DNA from: Chromera velia | Taxonomy: Eukaryota; Sar; Chromeraceae | DNA length: 30,000 nt | NCBI GenBank assembly: GCA_018398765.1 | Contig: JAHBMJ010000707.1 | Coordinates: forward strand, 1 to 30,000 | Reading direction: 5' to 3' | In this document: piece after piece, positions 9,581-19,856 of the stretch | Layout of the letters: every line of letters begins with the position of its first letter | How positions within the stretch are numbered: position 1 is the first letter of the stretch | Made by a program: the position numbers and the translations under genes | The notes under the pieces: model-generated | Told to the model about the DNA's origin: nothing | The model's input: only the letters and a program-made list of their open reading frames with translations | The model's database searches: none

Positions 9581-9924
9581 AGAGAGAGAGAAACGTATGG
9601 TCGATCTGGGGGGAGAAATTGTGAAGACAAATGACCCCTAGCATTGCTGTTTGTGGCCCAATTGAAAGAGGGGGTCTCTGTTAGTGGCAGAATAGTACTA
9701 GACTTCTTGCTTCGCTGACCAAGAGGTGGCCCCTCTTCAACTTTATTTAAGAATGCGATTTTTCTTTTTCTTCTTCCTGGTCCTCTCTGTCGGCCCATGC
9801 AGGCAGCGGGCTGATAAGCGCGTGCGTGCCTATTTAGACACAGCGTTGAGAGACCAGAGGGAGAAAAGGACACAGAAAAATAATCTGTATCTGTGTTTCA
9901 TTCAACTTGCATGAATAGATTGAA
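9581..9924. other. 3' flank of the adaptor gene, no gene seen
   Basis: Mixed-composition sequence after the stop codon. It presumably holds the 3' UTR and polyadenylation region. I see no open frame with protein-like composition and no clear AATAAA near the stop. Confidence 0.6.
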
Positions 9925-10470
9925 TTCGCGGCACTATCCTTCTCCTTTGTCTCTTTCTTTCTTGCAGAAGCTGTCACATTTTCTGCTTCTTTTTCCGTCA
10001 CTTTCTCTTTTGGTTGCTCTTCTCTGTTCTTTTTCATTCCTCTCTCCCTCCCTTCGTTTCTTTGTCCTTCTTATCTTGTTTCTTTCCTTCCTTCCGTCCG
10101 TCAGTCCGTCCGTCCGCCCTTCTTGCGTTTCTTTCTGTCTATATGCCTGTCCCTCCGCCTATCAAGAGAAACATGTAGTCTGTCGTTGTTTCATTCTTTC
10201 TTCATCCATTCATTCCTTCTCCCCTTCCTTGCCCTCTCTCTCTCTCCCTCCCTGTCTCCCCCTCCCCCTCCCCCTCCCCCCCTCCCTCCCTCCCTCCCCC
10301 TCTCTCTCCTTTTCTCTCATTTTCTCTCTTTTTGTCTGTGTCTCCTCGTATCTGTCTGTTTTTCTTTATACATTTTTTTTTCTTCTTCTTTTTTGTTGTT
10401 TGTTTTCTATAATTCCTTGTCCGAGGCTTGTCGTTCTTCTTAGTTTAATTCTTAAATTTCGATTTTTTTC
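9925..10470 (+). repeat. Long pyrimidine-rich tract
   Basis: More than 500 bases almost entirely of C and T, with (CTTT), (CCGT) and (CCCT) sub-repeats, densest at about 10215-10330. The long open frames here are composition artefacts (Ser/Leu/Phe/Pro only). Such a purine/pyrimidine-asymmetric tract could adopt triplex structures. No gene is supported. Confidence 0.85.
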
Positions 10471-11174
10471 CTGTGACTGCAATTAATTTATGAAGAATTT
10501 GTAGAGATTTAAAACAGAAATATATAAAAAGGTATGTAAAATCTTATGTATCTCCATATAGGGGGGGCGGATCTAGCTTATAGTTTATCAAAAAGTTTGG
10601 GTTTGTCCCGTTCGTTTCGACTATAGGAGCAAGTTACAGCAAGCTTGTTCATATTAAAACTTCATGAATCAGATTATTATGCGATCAACTGCTGCAGACG
10701 CCCTATCATTACGGTCCTAATTCCTAGCATAATTCCTTAGTTACCTTTGTAAGCCGACCTCCGGCAGTGGACCGCTGTTATAGGTATTACTACAAATGGA
10801 TGACGAGGTTTATAAACTTAGGACAGGGAAATTTGTCAGTCTAAGGTTGGTCTGTTCACTTTGTGCAATGAAGACTTACACAACAATCTCGCTGTGACGT
10901 CATCAAACAACCATGCTACATCCTTTCCAATTTTAGTGGCAGCTACGCATAGGACGGCCCCATGACTAGGCCTTGAGGCCGGGCCATGCGCACTACGTGT
11001 TATCTACGAAAAGTGTGTCCGCGCCGCCACTACTTCACGGAAGTGCTACAACCACCGGCAAAACCCGGAATATCAATGCCATACTATGCTATGCTTAGAA
11101 TCTGACGTGGAAGTAGCAATAGGATTGCCAAAAAGCTAGACCGTAAAGATGACATCTATAAATAAAGAAACAAA
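10471..11174. other. Island of balanced base composition, no gene recognised
   Basis: From about 10480 the sequence loses microsatellites and pyrimidine skew and becomes AT-leaning and complex. No long open frame, tRNA, 5S or snRNA signature was found on either strand. It ends at the repeat that starts at 11175 and may be the body of a non-coding mobile element that owns that repeat as its 3' end (inference). Confidence 0.5.
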
Positions 11175-11285
11175 TCTAGGGCACCACTAATCACCAATCA
11201 CTAATCACTAAAATTATTGTATACTATGTAAACCTTAACGCAATTTAAACTCGTAAATGAACGGCCTAAGACATACGGCTTTAAA
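11175..11285 (+). repeat. Dispersed repeat B, left copy, with (TGA)n tail
   Basis: The sequence from TCTAGGGCACCACTAATCAC to ACATACGGCTTTAAA recurs at 20594-20698 in the same orientation, with about 85-90% identity by eye. Here it is followed by five or more TGA units (11285-11302), as expected for the 3' tail of a retroposon. An AATCAC sub-repeat differs in copy number between the copies. Confidence 0.85.
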
Positions 11286-11605
11286 TGATGATGATGATGA
11301 TGCATGGGGTTAAAGCCGGTGAGCCGTATAGACTCTGGCCAACCTAGAGCATTACACATAGAATTAAACTTTCGACTTAGGCCCCACTGGGGTAAATTGA
11401 ATCGATGGGAGCCTGACAGGGGTGAGGCTCCACCTCTAAGCAAACAGGCTTTTACTTCATCTGGTAGTTCTCTTACAGGTTGAGTTACAACACGCTCTCT
11501 ATTCCACCTTTAAGATAATCGAGGACTGCCTGCATTTTGCCCGGAAGAGGGTCCCCATGACCGATCAAAGCGCCAGAACAGCACTGGCACGCCCGAGCAG
11601 AGGGG
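11286..11605. other. Spacer after repeat B, no gene seen
   Basis: After the TGA run comes complex sequence containing TTAAAGCC and GCCGTAT (11310-11329), which are complementary to ATACGGCTTTAA at the end of repeat B (11273-11284). A hairpin with the TGA run in its loop is possible. No coding potential is evident. Confidence 0.45.
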
Positions 11606-11980
11606 GAAACGAGAAAGAAACGGAAAAAACAAATACTTCAGGGGGAACAGAAAGGACGGAGATGGACTCTTCTGTTTCTGTATCATTTTTTTTTTTCCTA
11701 AGGGTCACGGGCCAGTGAGATTCCTTCTGTCACTTCGTGTCAGTTAGAGGTCTATCAGATGACCTCTAAAGAAAATCACCCGAGGCGGAACGGGAGGAGA
11801 CGGAGAGAGAAAAAAATCAGAACTCCTAATCTCCTTTGATTCCCTCTCTTTTCTACCGAAGACGTATAAGTAAAGGTTTCTCTCTCAGTTCAGTTCCTGC
11901 AGTTCGGTCAGTTCAGTCAGTTCAGTCAGTTCGGTCGGTTCATCCCTGAGGCACGACTTATTTTCCAGGGGAGTGAAATT
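11606..11980 (-). mobile_element. Second copy of the LINE 5' leader (3'-truncated fragment)
   Basis: This block matches 20234-20594 at roughly nine of ten positions by eye, in the same orientation. The match covers the AACTGA-type minisatellite, the TAGAGGTC/GACCTCTA hairpin and the region just before the first ORF of the LINE. It ends at GGAGTGAAATT exactly as the other copy does. Only the 5' end of the element is present here, which is the opposite of usual LINE truncation. Confidence 0.85.
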
Positions 11981-12419
11981 GTGAGTAGTAAGCATGATAA
12001 TGAAATTCAAAAAGGGGAGAGAAAGGGAGAAGAACGGAGACGCCATACATAGCATGCACCCCGTTCGTGGACCCGCTTGTGAACCGCACGGGCACGAGCG
12101 CCCCGCGCGCCTCCCTGTACCCGTGTAGGCTCGAGCCCACCACCTCCCACCGCCTCCCGCGCTCACGCGAGAGGTGCCATCGGAGCCCCGCAGCCTGGGC
12201 CTCATGGGGTCGTCCGTCTCACGTTTCCCCCCTATATGCTTTTCACTTACCCCCCGATTGATTCCGTTTCACCCTTGTTTGTTCCTCAATCAATCAATCA
12301 ATCAATTGAATGAAACATATTCGGACAGACATAACGAAATATTCCCCTCAAAAACAAGTATGGTCGTCAAGAATGAACAACGACGGGGAAAGAGTGAGAA
12401 GAAGTGAGGGAAAAGGAAA
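11981..12419. other. Spacer between the LINE tail and the extra leader copy
   Basis: GC-rich complex sequence (about 12050-12215) followed by (TCAA)n at 12286-12306 and AT-leaning sequence. A GGCTCGAGCC element resembles a pol III B box only loosely. No gene is supported. Confidence 0.5.
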
Positions 12420-12452
<33 letters not shown>

Positions 12453-12462
12453 AAAGAAGAAA

Positions 12463-12495
<33 letters not shown>
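12420..12495 (-). repeat. (GAAA)n tract at the LINE 3' end
   Basis: On the plus strand (GAAA)n; on the element's strand (TTTC)n directly after the C-terminal coding region. It could be the element's 3' tail, since several LINEs end in microsatellite tails, or an independent microsatellite at the insertion site. Confidence 0.7.
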
Positions 12496-12499
12496 CTTA

Positions 12500-13177
12500 T
12501 GAAGGCAATCGGAGATCGCCCGTGCGCCTGCAACAGGATGCTTTCGAGGAGAGGTGTGAAGATCTCCCTTACTTTCTTCTCATTTTCGCTCACACCCTGT
12601 CCCAACTGCTGCTTAGCCATTTGTTGTGCCCACACAATTAAGTCTGACTTAAAGCGAGCGTCTCTTAGTTTATCTAAAAGCCTATTCATGCGTCCCCTCT
12701 CCCTTTCGGTCTCTTTACATTCAGTCAACTTATGGACAACATCATTCAGATGGCCACGCCCATGCAAATCGAGGGGGCAGTGCTCGCAAACCGTCTCTAC
12801 CTCCCCATTCGGAACTCCCCTCCCCCCCCCCAACAGTGCACGGGCAATCAGCCTAACGTTGGCGTCCAAACAGAGCAGCCTCCTATGGAGAGGTCGAACC
12901 ATAGGAACACGCCGCCCGCTTGAGCCGGTCCATCCTCCCATGACAAGACGGGCCAAGCGCTGTCTAGACGGATGTTCGACGTGGAAGACCGAAGGCCTCA
13001 CTCAACCCCCTTCCTAAACCCCAGCTGGCGGTTATCTAATGAGGTCTGCTCTCTCAATCTCTCGTCCATTAGGAGGGCAAACAGTTTCGCAAGCAAACAC
13101 ACAATGTGGATAGGTCTCCATTCTGAACAGTCAGGAGAGGGGGGGCCTTTCGGAACCGGAACTATACGGATCAAATT
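12500..13177 (-). pseudogene. LINE RT remnant and C-terminal zinc-finger region
   Basis: Past TAG 13178 the same frame continues NLIRIVPVPKGPPSPDCSEW, then RPIHIVCLLAKLF and DNRQLGFRKGVE (RT fingers motifs) to a TGA near 13000. A shifted frame then runs to the C-terminal region, which has a C-X2-C-X8-H-X5-H-X4-C-like motif (12718-12789; CEHC ... TEC). Only about 70 residues separate the fingers motif from the zinc motif, so the palm with its YxDD box has been deleted. Confidence 0.7.
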
Positions 13178-15439
13178 CTAAAGAGACGGCCAATAGGAAT
13201 AACGATGAAATAAATTAAAGAGGACAAAAAGAAGGAAGCGAGAAAGGGGAGAGGAGCTAAAACAAAAGTCAAGATGCCTGGGGGAAACGCCCCCAATTCC
13301 ATCAGCCTTACTTGTATCGATCGATTGGAGTACACTGATAATCCTTTTATAAGAGAAGGCCGGGGGAAGAGGAGGGAAAGAGAGAGAAAAAGCGGGGGAA
13401 GCAACTGGAGGAGGAGGGAGCCCTTCACCCTCAAATACAGAGGCCCAGAAATCGGTGAAAGCCGCGGGGGTTGGTCTGTCTCCCCTACCTCTCGCACTGT
13501 TCGTTTCCCCCTTCCACCTCCAAATCGCCGAGGGATCGGTCGCAGCCTCCTTTGCTAACCTCTCTGCTTGCCTGTTAGCGTGTTCAGTTTCTTTACGGGC
13601 AAACAGTCTCTTCCTTGTCCTGCAAAGGGACTCAAGCTTTCGCTTCGCACTCTGGGTGGGACCTCCCCGGTCACCTTCATCTGCCCCCCATATTCCTCTC
13701 AGGTCCTTCCATTCTCTCTCGGCCTCTCTCACCTCCCTTTGTTTAGCCGAACATTCTTTATCCCACCAGTCTGGCCAGGACGACTCCCATTGACTTATGT
13801 CCTTTCTTTCTTTCTTGTTTTCCTTTCTGCCTCCCATCCCTACCCCTTCGGAATTTCCACTGGCTAGACATGTCTGCCAGGAGTCAGAAATCTGTCGTAA
13901 CTGCTCCGTCAGAGAGAAAGACACTGCATCTGATGGGGGCGGCTTGGGCGGAGGTTTTGGGGGATCGAAGAAGTGAGGAACAGCGTCTCCCCACTCCTGC
14001 GCTTGACGTAAACCCTCATCCCATAAGTCTAGCCCCCCATTCTCTGTGAACGCTTTCAGAGAGAGGGCCACCCCCATCAAGTCATCGTTGCAGACAGGGG
14101 TACATCTGCCTACTTTACCCAGATGAGAGAGAGGCCGGGAGAGGGATGAGTCAGAAATACATTTATGCATAGACAAAGAGGGAGGAGAAGAGAAGTCAAG
14201 AGAAAAAGATACAGCCGCATGCTGCTTTGTAACCTCCAGACGTGACTCGACGACGTAAGAAGAGAGATAACAAAGAAGCAGAGGGTTAATCAAAGGAATG
14301 TCAATTACCGACTTAGACTTCCCACTCTTAAAGGTCCATGCCCCGGTTAGTCTAACCTCCACCTCCCTTCTTTCATCCTTTAGGTGCAGACCGGCGGCTG
14401 GCAGGAAGTTGGATTTCTTGCAAAGCGAGTGAAGGATCCAACGACCTGCTTCGTCAAGATTTGAACATGGAGACTTACGTGTGAATTCCACTGAGTGTCC
14501 GTCTGCATTCTTATTCCCTTCATACCCCATCCCGGTTTTAGTGTCTATTTCCTTTTCCCACGTGACCCCTTTTGGGCACTCACTAGCCAGGTGTGCATTC
14601 AGGTCCCCCATCACCATTCGCAGATCTGACAGGGGGACAGCGCATAACGCCTCCAACAATTCTTCCCTCTCTTCATTTACCTGTTCTCTGGAACCTTTAT
14701 GGTCCGAATTGGCATGCAGAAGATACACACCGAAGACGTGCAGCGTTCGGGTACGTGGACTATCTTTCCCCCCCCCCACCCCTTTCTTCTCTTGCACCCT
14801 AACCATCAGTTTGACCAGGTCGGGCCCCACCAGTTCCCAGGTCGGATGGAGAACAGGAATTAACGAATTCCTGACAAGGATGCACATACCCTCTGTTCGT
14901 ACATCCCGTTTGGCAGCTCTAGAGTGAACCCCCATTTTTCTTCTTTTCCATTCCATGTGGGAGAAATTCTCCCCCGAGTGGAAGGCCGTGCAGACTTTTC
15001 CTATAGGCATGCACATCTCAGGAATCACGGCGATATCTACACCCGACAGCCAGCTCTTGAGAGAACCGCCCCCCAACTTCGTTTTTAAGGGTCCCATGTT
15101 AAGCGCACTTATGGTCAAACCGCTCCCCCTCCCTTTCTTCTTATCACTATGATTAACAAAAAATTCATGCAATTCCCCAGAGGCTATGCTACATGCTGAC
15201 TGAGAAGAGGGCAAGGGACAGGGAGTATCAGAAACGGAATCGGGAGATGGAGGGAGGGAAGGAAAGGAAAGGGCAGATGAGGAAATAAAAGGAGAGGGAG
15301 AGAGAGCAGCGAAAGGGGAAAGGGAAGGAGGGAGGGTGGAGGGGGAGAGGGACAGGGGAGGTGGAAGGTTGTCTCTCTTACGTCTTTTCTCAACCCAAAA
15401 AGATGTTCGGAGGACGGGAGGAACAGCAGCTGCCCCTAT
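13178..15439 (-). pseudogene. LINE ORF2: APE-type endonuclease and start of reverse transcriptase
   Basis: After TAG 15440 the same frame runs open to TAG 13178-13180. Endonuclease motifs are in order: SALNMGPL, IAVIPEM with the catalytic Glu (15011-15028), VMGDLNAHL with the Asp/Asn pair (14597-14608), SKSVIDIPLINP, and KQHAAV with the catalytic-type His (about 14220). A linker leads to AIWRWKGE and the RT entry motif IDTSKADGIGGVSPRHL (about 13270-13330). The enzyme would nick target DNA and prime reverse transcription. The endonuclease looks whole; the RT does not. Confidence 0.85.
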
Positions 15440-15442
15440 CTA

Positions 15443-15807
15443 GAACGTTTTATCCCACCCAGTCTTAATCACTTTATATTCCCTTCTCTTTCCCTTCCCC
15501 CCCTTCACATTCACGATACGAGTGATTAACCCCCCACCCTCCCCCGGCAAGGGGAAAGACTCCTCCTCCTCTGGTTGCACCTCCTCCTCGGTGCTGCAGA
15601 GGAAGTCAGGGCATCTGCCTCCTCTCAGGGCGCCTCCACATGCGGAGCAGTTTTTTTTTCTTCTCCCCTAAAGCCCTCTTCGTAGTTCCTCCCTCTCTTT
15701 GAGTCTTCTGGCAATCTTCTTGTCAGTATTTCTCCTACATTTCTCAAGAATGTCTCAGGGGGAGGTCTCAGGAACACCGAGAGCCCCTCTGATCCCAGCT
15801 TCCCCAA
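15443..15807 (-). pseudogene. LINE ORF1 C-terminal end with CCCC zinc motif
   Basis: One frame reads ETFLRNVGEILTRRLPEDSK then NYEEGFRGEEKK up to an A9 run (15651-15659). A different frame then continues CSACGGALRGGRCPDFLC, a C-X2-C-X8-C-X4-C motif, and goes on to ITRIVNVKGG and EYKVIKTGWDKTF before TAG at 15440-15442. One extra A would join the two frames, so a homopolymer frameshift is likely. The zinc motif suggests nucleic-acid binding, as in many LINE ORF1 proteins. Confidence 0.6.
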
Positions 15808-17164
15808 CTATGAGAGAGCTGTAGTGAAGGCATGAGGGGGGGGCAGGAAAAGCAGAGCATGGGGACGATGGTGGAGCAGTGAGCAAAAGCTCCTTTCACG
15901 AGGAGATGACCTGGGCCTCCCGACACTCAGGCTCAACTGTATCTTGCACGTGCATTTCTGGCCCCCAGGGGTGGGAGGGGGAAGAGGAGGCAAAGGGAGA
16001 GAGGGAAGAGATGATGAGAAAATAGGAGGAGAAGAAGAAGAAAAAGACGGGAGGGGTGGGGAAGGGAAAGACGGATCAAGAGGAGAAAAAAGAAGAGAGG
16101 AAGAAGAAGAGGGAAAAAAAGCCCAACCCACACCCCCACCCTCCCGGATACCCCCAACGCACCCCTCCTCTGTTTGAACGCGAACAGGAGGGACATTCAT
16201 CGATTTACAAATAGGAAAAAGAGAGGAAGATAAAGAATAAGAAGAAGAAGAAAACACAGGGGGAAGAGAATCAGTCGGTCGATCGATTGAGACGGTTCGA
16301 ATCAGGTGAGGGGAGGGTCCGACCCGGAGGCCTCCCCCCCCTCCAGCACAATACCTGCAGGGTCGTGAGAAAGAATTGAATCGAATTGGGTGGGGGGAGG
16401 GTCCGGGCTGCCGTGTTACAGGCGTTACCCGTCCCTCCCCCCCAGCCCTGTCATAGGTGGATACCCTCACACCAGTACTGGAGGGGGGGAAAGAAAGGAA
16501 AAAAACAGAAGAGGGAGATGCGGAAGGAATGGGAGGAGAAAAATGAGAAGAAGAAGAGGAAAGGGAAGGAGAAAAAGAAGAAAATAGAGAAAAAGAGAAA
16601 GAGGAAGAAGACAAGGGATACCTCCGGTGGTCTGGTCTTACCCCTCCCACCCCTTCCTGTCCGTTTTCACCCTTGTTCTTGCCCACACCAGAGCTGGGGG
16701 AGGGGGAAGAGAAGAACGAAGCAGAAGAAGAAGAAGAAGAAGAAGAAGAAGGAGAAGAAAAAGACGAAGAAGAAGAAGAAGAAGAAGAAGAAGAAGAAGA
16801 AGAAGATGATGAACCTTCAAGAAGAAGAAGAAGAAAAACGAGAAGAAAAGAGAGAGAAAGGAGGAGGAGGAGGAGGAGGAGGTCGGGGGGAAAAAGAGCG
16901 CTTCTGTGGATCGGAAGATTCGATGACGGTCCTCTTTCTTCTGTCATACATTCTTCTTTGCCTCCTGTCCCTCCAGCCGTGGCACTCCCCTGCACTCTCC
17001 TGCCTACAAGAAGAAGGGGGATATAAGATGCAGTCATCATCAGATGCAAGAGGAGCAAAGTATGAAAGAAAACGCTCTTTCTTCTCAGATCGGGAAGGGA
17101 GAGAGGGCAAAAAGTTCCTTACGTTCCCTAATTTCTCATCCCCCCTCTTAACCAGGGTGAAGGG
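15800..17164 (+). repeat. Purine-rich low-complexity region with (GAA)n tract
   Basis: Long R/Y-asymmetric stretches at about 15960-16130, 16480-16620 and 16690-16900, with a GAA/GGA-type triplet run at about 16719-16806. The 416-residue minus-strand frame here is almost pure Ser/Pro/Leu/Phe and mirrors the triplets, so I do not call it a protein. Between the tracts lie two similar segments containing GGGGAGGGTCCG (16310 and 16391 area). The region falls inside the LINE interval, between ORF1 fragments. Confidence 0.7.
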
Positions 17165-19828
17165 TCACTCATGCACAGTTACCTGCATGAGAGCCTCCAC
17201 CTCATCACAAGAAAGGAATCCATCCTTCAGAGCAGGGGGGTAAGAACACGGAGGTGAGGGGGGAAGTCTATCAATTGCTATCTGTGTGTCTGCCTGCCTG
17301 AAGCCTGCCCTAACCCCTTTGAAATTCCCACGACTGACTGTCTGACCGGCTGTCTGAGAGAAGGAGAGAAGAGAGGGAGGAGGGAGGTCTCTGCCTACCA
17401 AAACTACCTTCTGTCCCCCACCTAGACCTCCCCCCCAAATCCCTTTCCCAACCCCCCCACATTCACCCCGGCAGAGGAGGAGGAGGAAGAAGAAGATGAG
17501 ACCGGCTGCTCTGCAGGACAAACTTCCCCCCTCTGCTCGAGGAACTCGTCCCTCTCCTTCCTTCTTTCCTCCTCCCACCTCTTCTGCGCCTCAGAACTCC
17601 TTCTAGTCCTAGCTGGGACCATTCTCCCTTCTTCTTCACTGAAGATATAACCCTCCTCTCCCTCTTCCTCGGCAAGGGAGAGGGGGGGGGCTTCTTCTAG
17701 CGCGGAGATGCATACAGACCTGACAGTGTCGTCACCCTCCTCCCCTTCCCTGGCAGAGACAGAGTGAAGTGACTCACTTCCTAGAGTCAGAGAAGGGGCC
17801 GCTCCGGCCTTTGCAACTCTGATTTTCCTTTTTTGACCCCCCCCCTCGCTTTTCTGTCCTATCGCCCCCCTCTGTCCCAAAGTCAAACCCCCCTCTCTCT
17901 TGCTCCCCTTAATGGGGGGGATGATAGATCCCGGGGCAGCCTTTAGCCTTTCTCTCAGGACAGCCGTGGGGGGTACCGTCCGAGAATTTGTCTTGCTTGG
18001 GGGAGGGAGATGTACGACAGTTGGAGGTTGGGGTAGGACTGTCACGGGAGTCGCAGGGTGAGGGGAGAGGGGGGCCGGGGAAACATGCTGCTGCTGTTGC
18101 TTCTCCAGAGGAGTGGTGGGGATAGACGAGGCTTCCTTCCCGGCTGCCGCGCTCTCACCGAAATCCCTAGGAAAGATGTCTCATCCCTTTCCCTCCCCTC
18201 TCCGTTGTCTCCCTCTCGGAGGTCCCCTCTGCATCTGCTGTGTCTCTGTCTGCTCATTCATGAGGCTAAGTATCGCCTCCACCAGGCCCGCCCCTCAGCC
18301 AGGGCCTGCCTTGCCGCTTCCCTCTCCACTCCTGTCTGTCTCATAATAATATCTATCTCCGATTCTCTTTGCTCCTCCTTCCTTTACACTCGTCTCTCCT
18401 CTTCCTCCTCTCTTTCCTTTTTTCCTCTTTCTGCTCTCTCTCTCTCTGTCTCGATGTTTCTATCCTGGGCTTGAGGTCGAGCCTGCTCTGCATCGTCCAT
18501 CACCACGTCATCAGCACCCCCCTTCCCCCTTTTTTTTTTTCCTCCTTCTGCTCTCTTTCTCTCTGCCTTGATATCCCTATCCCAAGCTCGAGGTTGAGCC
18601 TGCCTAGTATCTGTATCCTCCATCTCCACATTACCAGTACCCCCCTTCCCCTTTTTCTTTTTCTTCCTNCAGCTAGATGAGGGAGGCCTCCCCCCCGTCC
18701 GACCTGGAGTATAGCTGGATCCTGTAAAGAGGGCTGATTGCCCCCCACGGGCCGAGCAGACTGTTCTTCCTCTCTCCCATGTCTCCTATCCAACTGACCC
18801 CCCATCCCCGGAAGAACCACTGGCAAGACCCCCGGAATCTGACCCCCCATCCCCGGAGGAGCTACCGGCATAATTCTCGGAACCTGACCCCCCACCCCCG
18901 CACGTGGAATGGGGGCAGGGGAAACTGTGGGCGGTAGTGAGGCCCCGTCTACTGGGGGATCTGAAGGAAGGGAGGAAGGTTGGAGCAAGGGAGTGAGTGT
19001 AAGAGAGAGGGCTGGGGAAAGGCCAGCAGAGGCTCCCCAACTCCGGTAGGGGGCCCGTTTGATCCCATCTGACCTTGTCCCTCGGGGTTAGGTCTGCTTT
19101 CCCTCTGCTGCATCCTCTTCATATCCCTATCACTCATTCGCCACGCCCCTCCGGTTCCTTCCGTTCCGTCCGTCACAACTCTCCCTCTGCCCTTGTCCCC
19201 ACCTTTGCTTCTCCCCTTTTCCCTCTCTTTTTCCCTGGAGGCCAAATTTATATTCCGGGTCGCTCCCCCCCAGTGAGTCAGCGCGAAGTCCCTGTTCCCT
19301 CCCACATGCAACCCGGCCCCCCCGATGCCCCTCCCGACCCCGTTGATTACAGGGGGGGGAGCGTGCCCGAAGCGATTAGAGGGAAGGAGAGGGGGGCTCG
19401 GGTTCACCCACCTCCGTTCCAGAGTCCCCCTCATCTGCTCCTCGATTCCCCCTGTCCATAAGCCCCACCCCCTTGGCTGAAGGGGGGGGTTGTCCGTCTG
19501 TCTCCCCTCTCCCCAGTCTCTGTCCTCCCATCCCCTCTCCCCCTTCCTGGGGAAGAGCCCTGCATGAGGGATCTTTGGGCATGGGTGGGGGGTCTCTGCC
19601 CCGTCGAAACCTGCAGGTAGAAGGGGGGTGAACGCACGTTCGATACCCTTGCAGTACCAGCCCCCGGCTGGACAGAGAAGTGCACAGAGAGATGAAGGTC
19701 GTCGAGCGAGAACTCCGAGATCGTACTGAAGAGCGGGTAAACCCCGCAGTCATCGCCGGAGAAAACGTTCGCCGCCCGTTCTGAGGAGAAGAAAAGAATG
19801 CCCCCTCCTCAAAAAGAAACGAAGCCAA
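17165..19828 (-). pseudogene. LINE ORF1 middle, broken over several frames
   Basis: Successive minus-strand frames (19828-19376, 19434-18949, 18988-18500, 18629-18384, 18045-17422, 17578-17165) overlap at their ends, as in a frameshifted long ORF. Content is low-complexity and charged. It includes three tandem 45-bp units (18794, 18839, 18884) giving 15-residue proline repeats of the GMGGQIPGVLPVVLP type, and a roughly 120-bp tandem duplication (about 18412-18645) giving charged repeats. An undetermined base at 18669 sits between two frames, so one break may be an assembly error. Confidence 0.4.
18669..18669. other. Undetermined base (N)
   Basis: A single N inside a T/C run. The neighbouring ORF1 frames disagree across it, so a sequence-length error is possible here. 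Confidence 0.99.
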
Positions 19829-19856
19829 CCACAGAGCTCATTTCGAAGACAGACAG

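Noticed and set aside
9893-10486. Leu/Ser/Phe-rich frame resembling a membrane protein
   Set aside because: It follows from the C/T-only composition; all frames look alike and no start context or homology is visible.
12060-12200. Possible tRNA-derived SINE (GGCTCGAGCC resembling a B box)
   Set aside because: No matching A box at the right distance, and no cloverleaf could be drawn.
16290-16310. GGTTCGAATC as a tRNA T-loop
   Set aside because: The flanking bases do not pair to make a T stem and no anticodon arm precedes it.
15808-17058. A 416-codon minus-strand open frame
   Set aside because: The translation is almost only Ser, Pro, Leu, Phe and mirrors the purine triplet tracts; there is no domain or normal composition.
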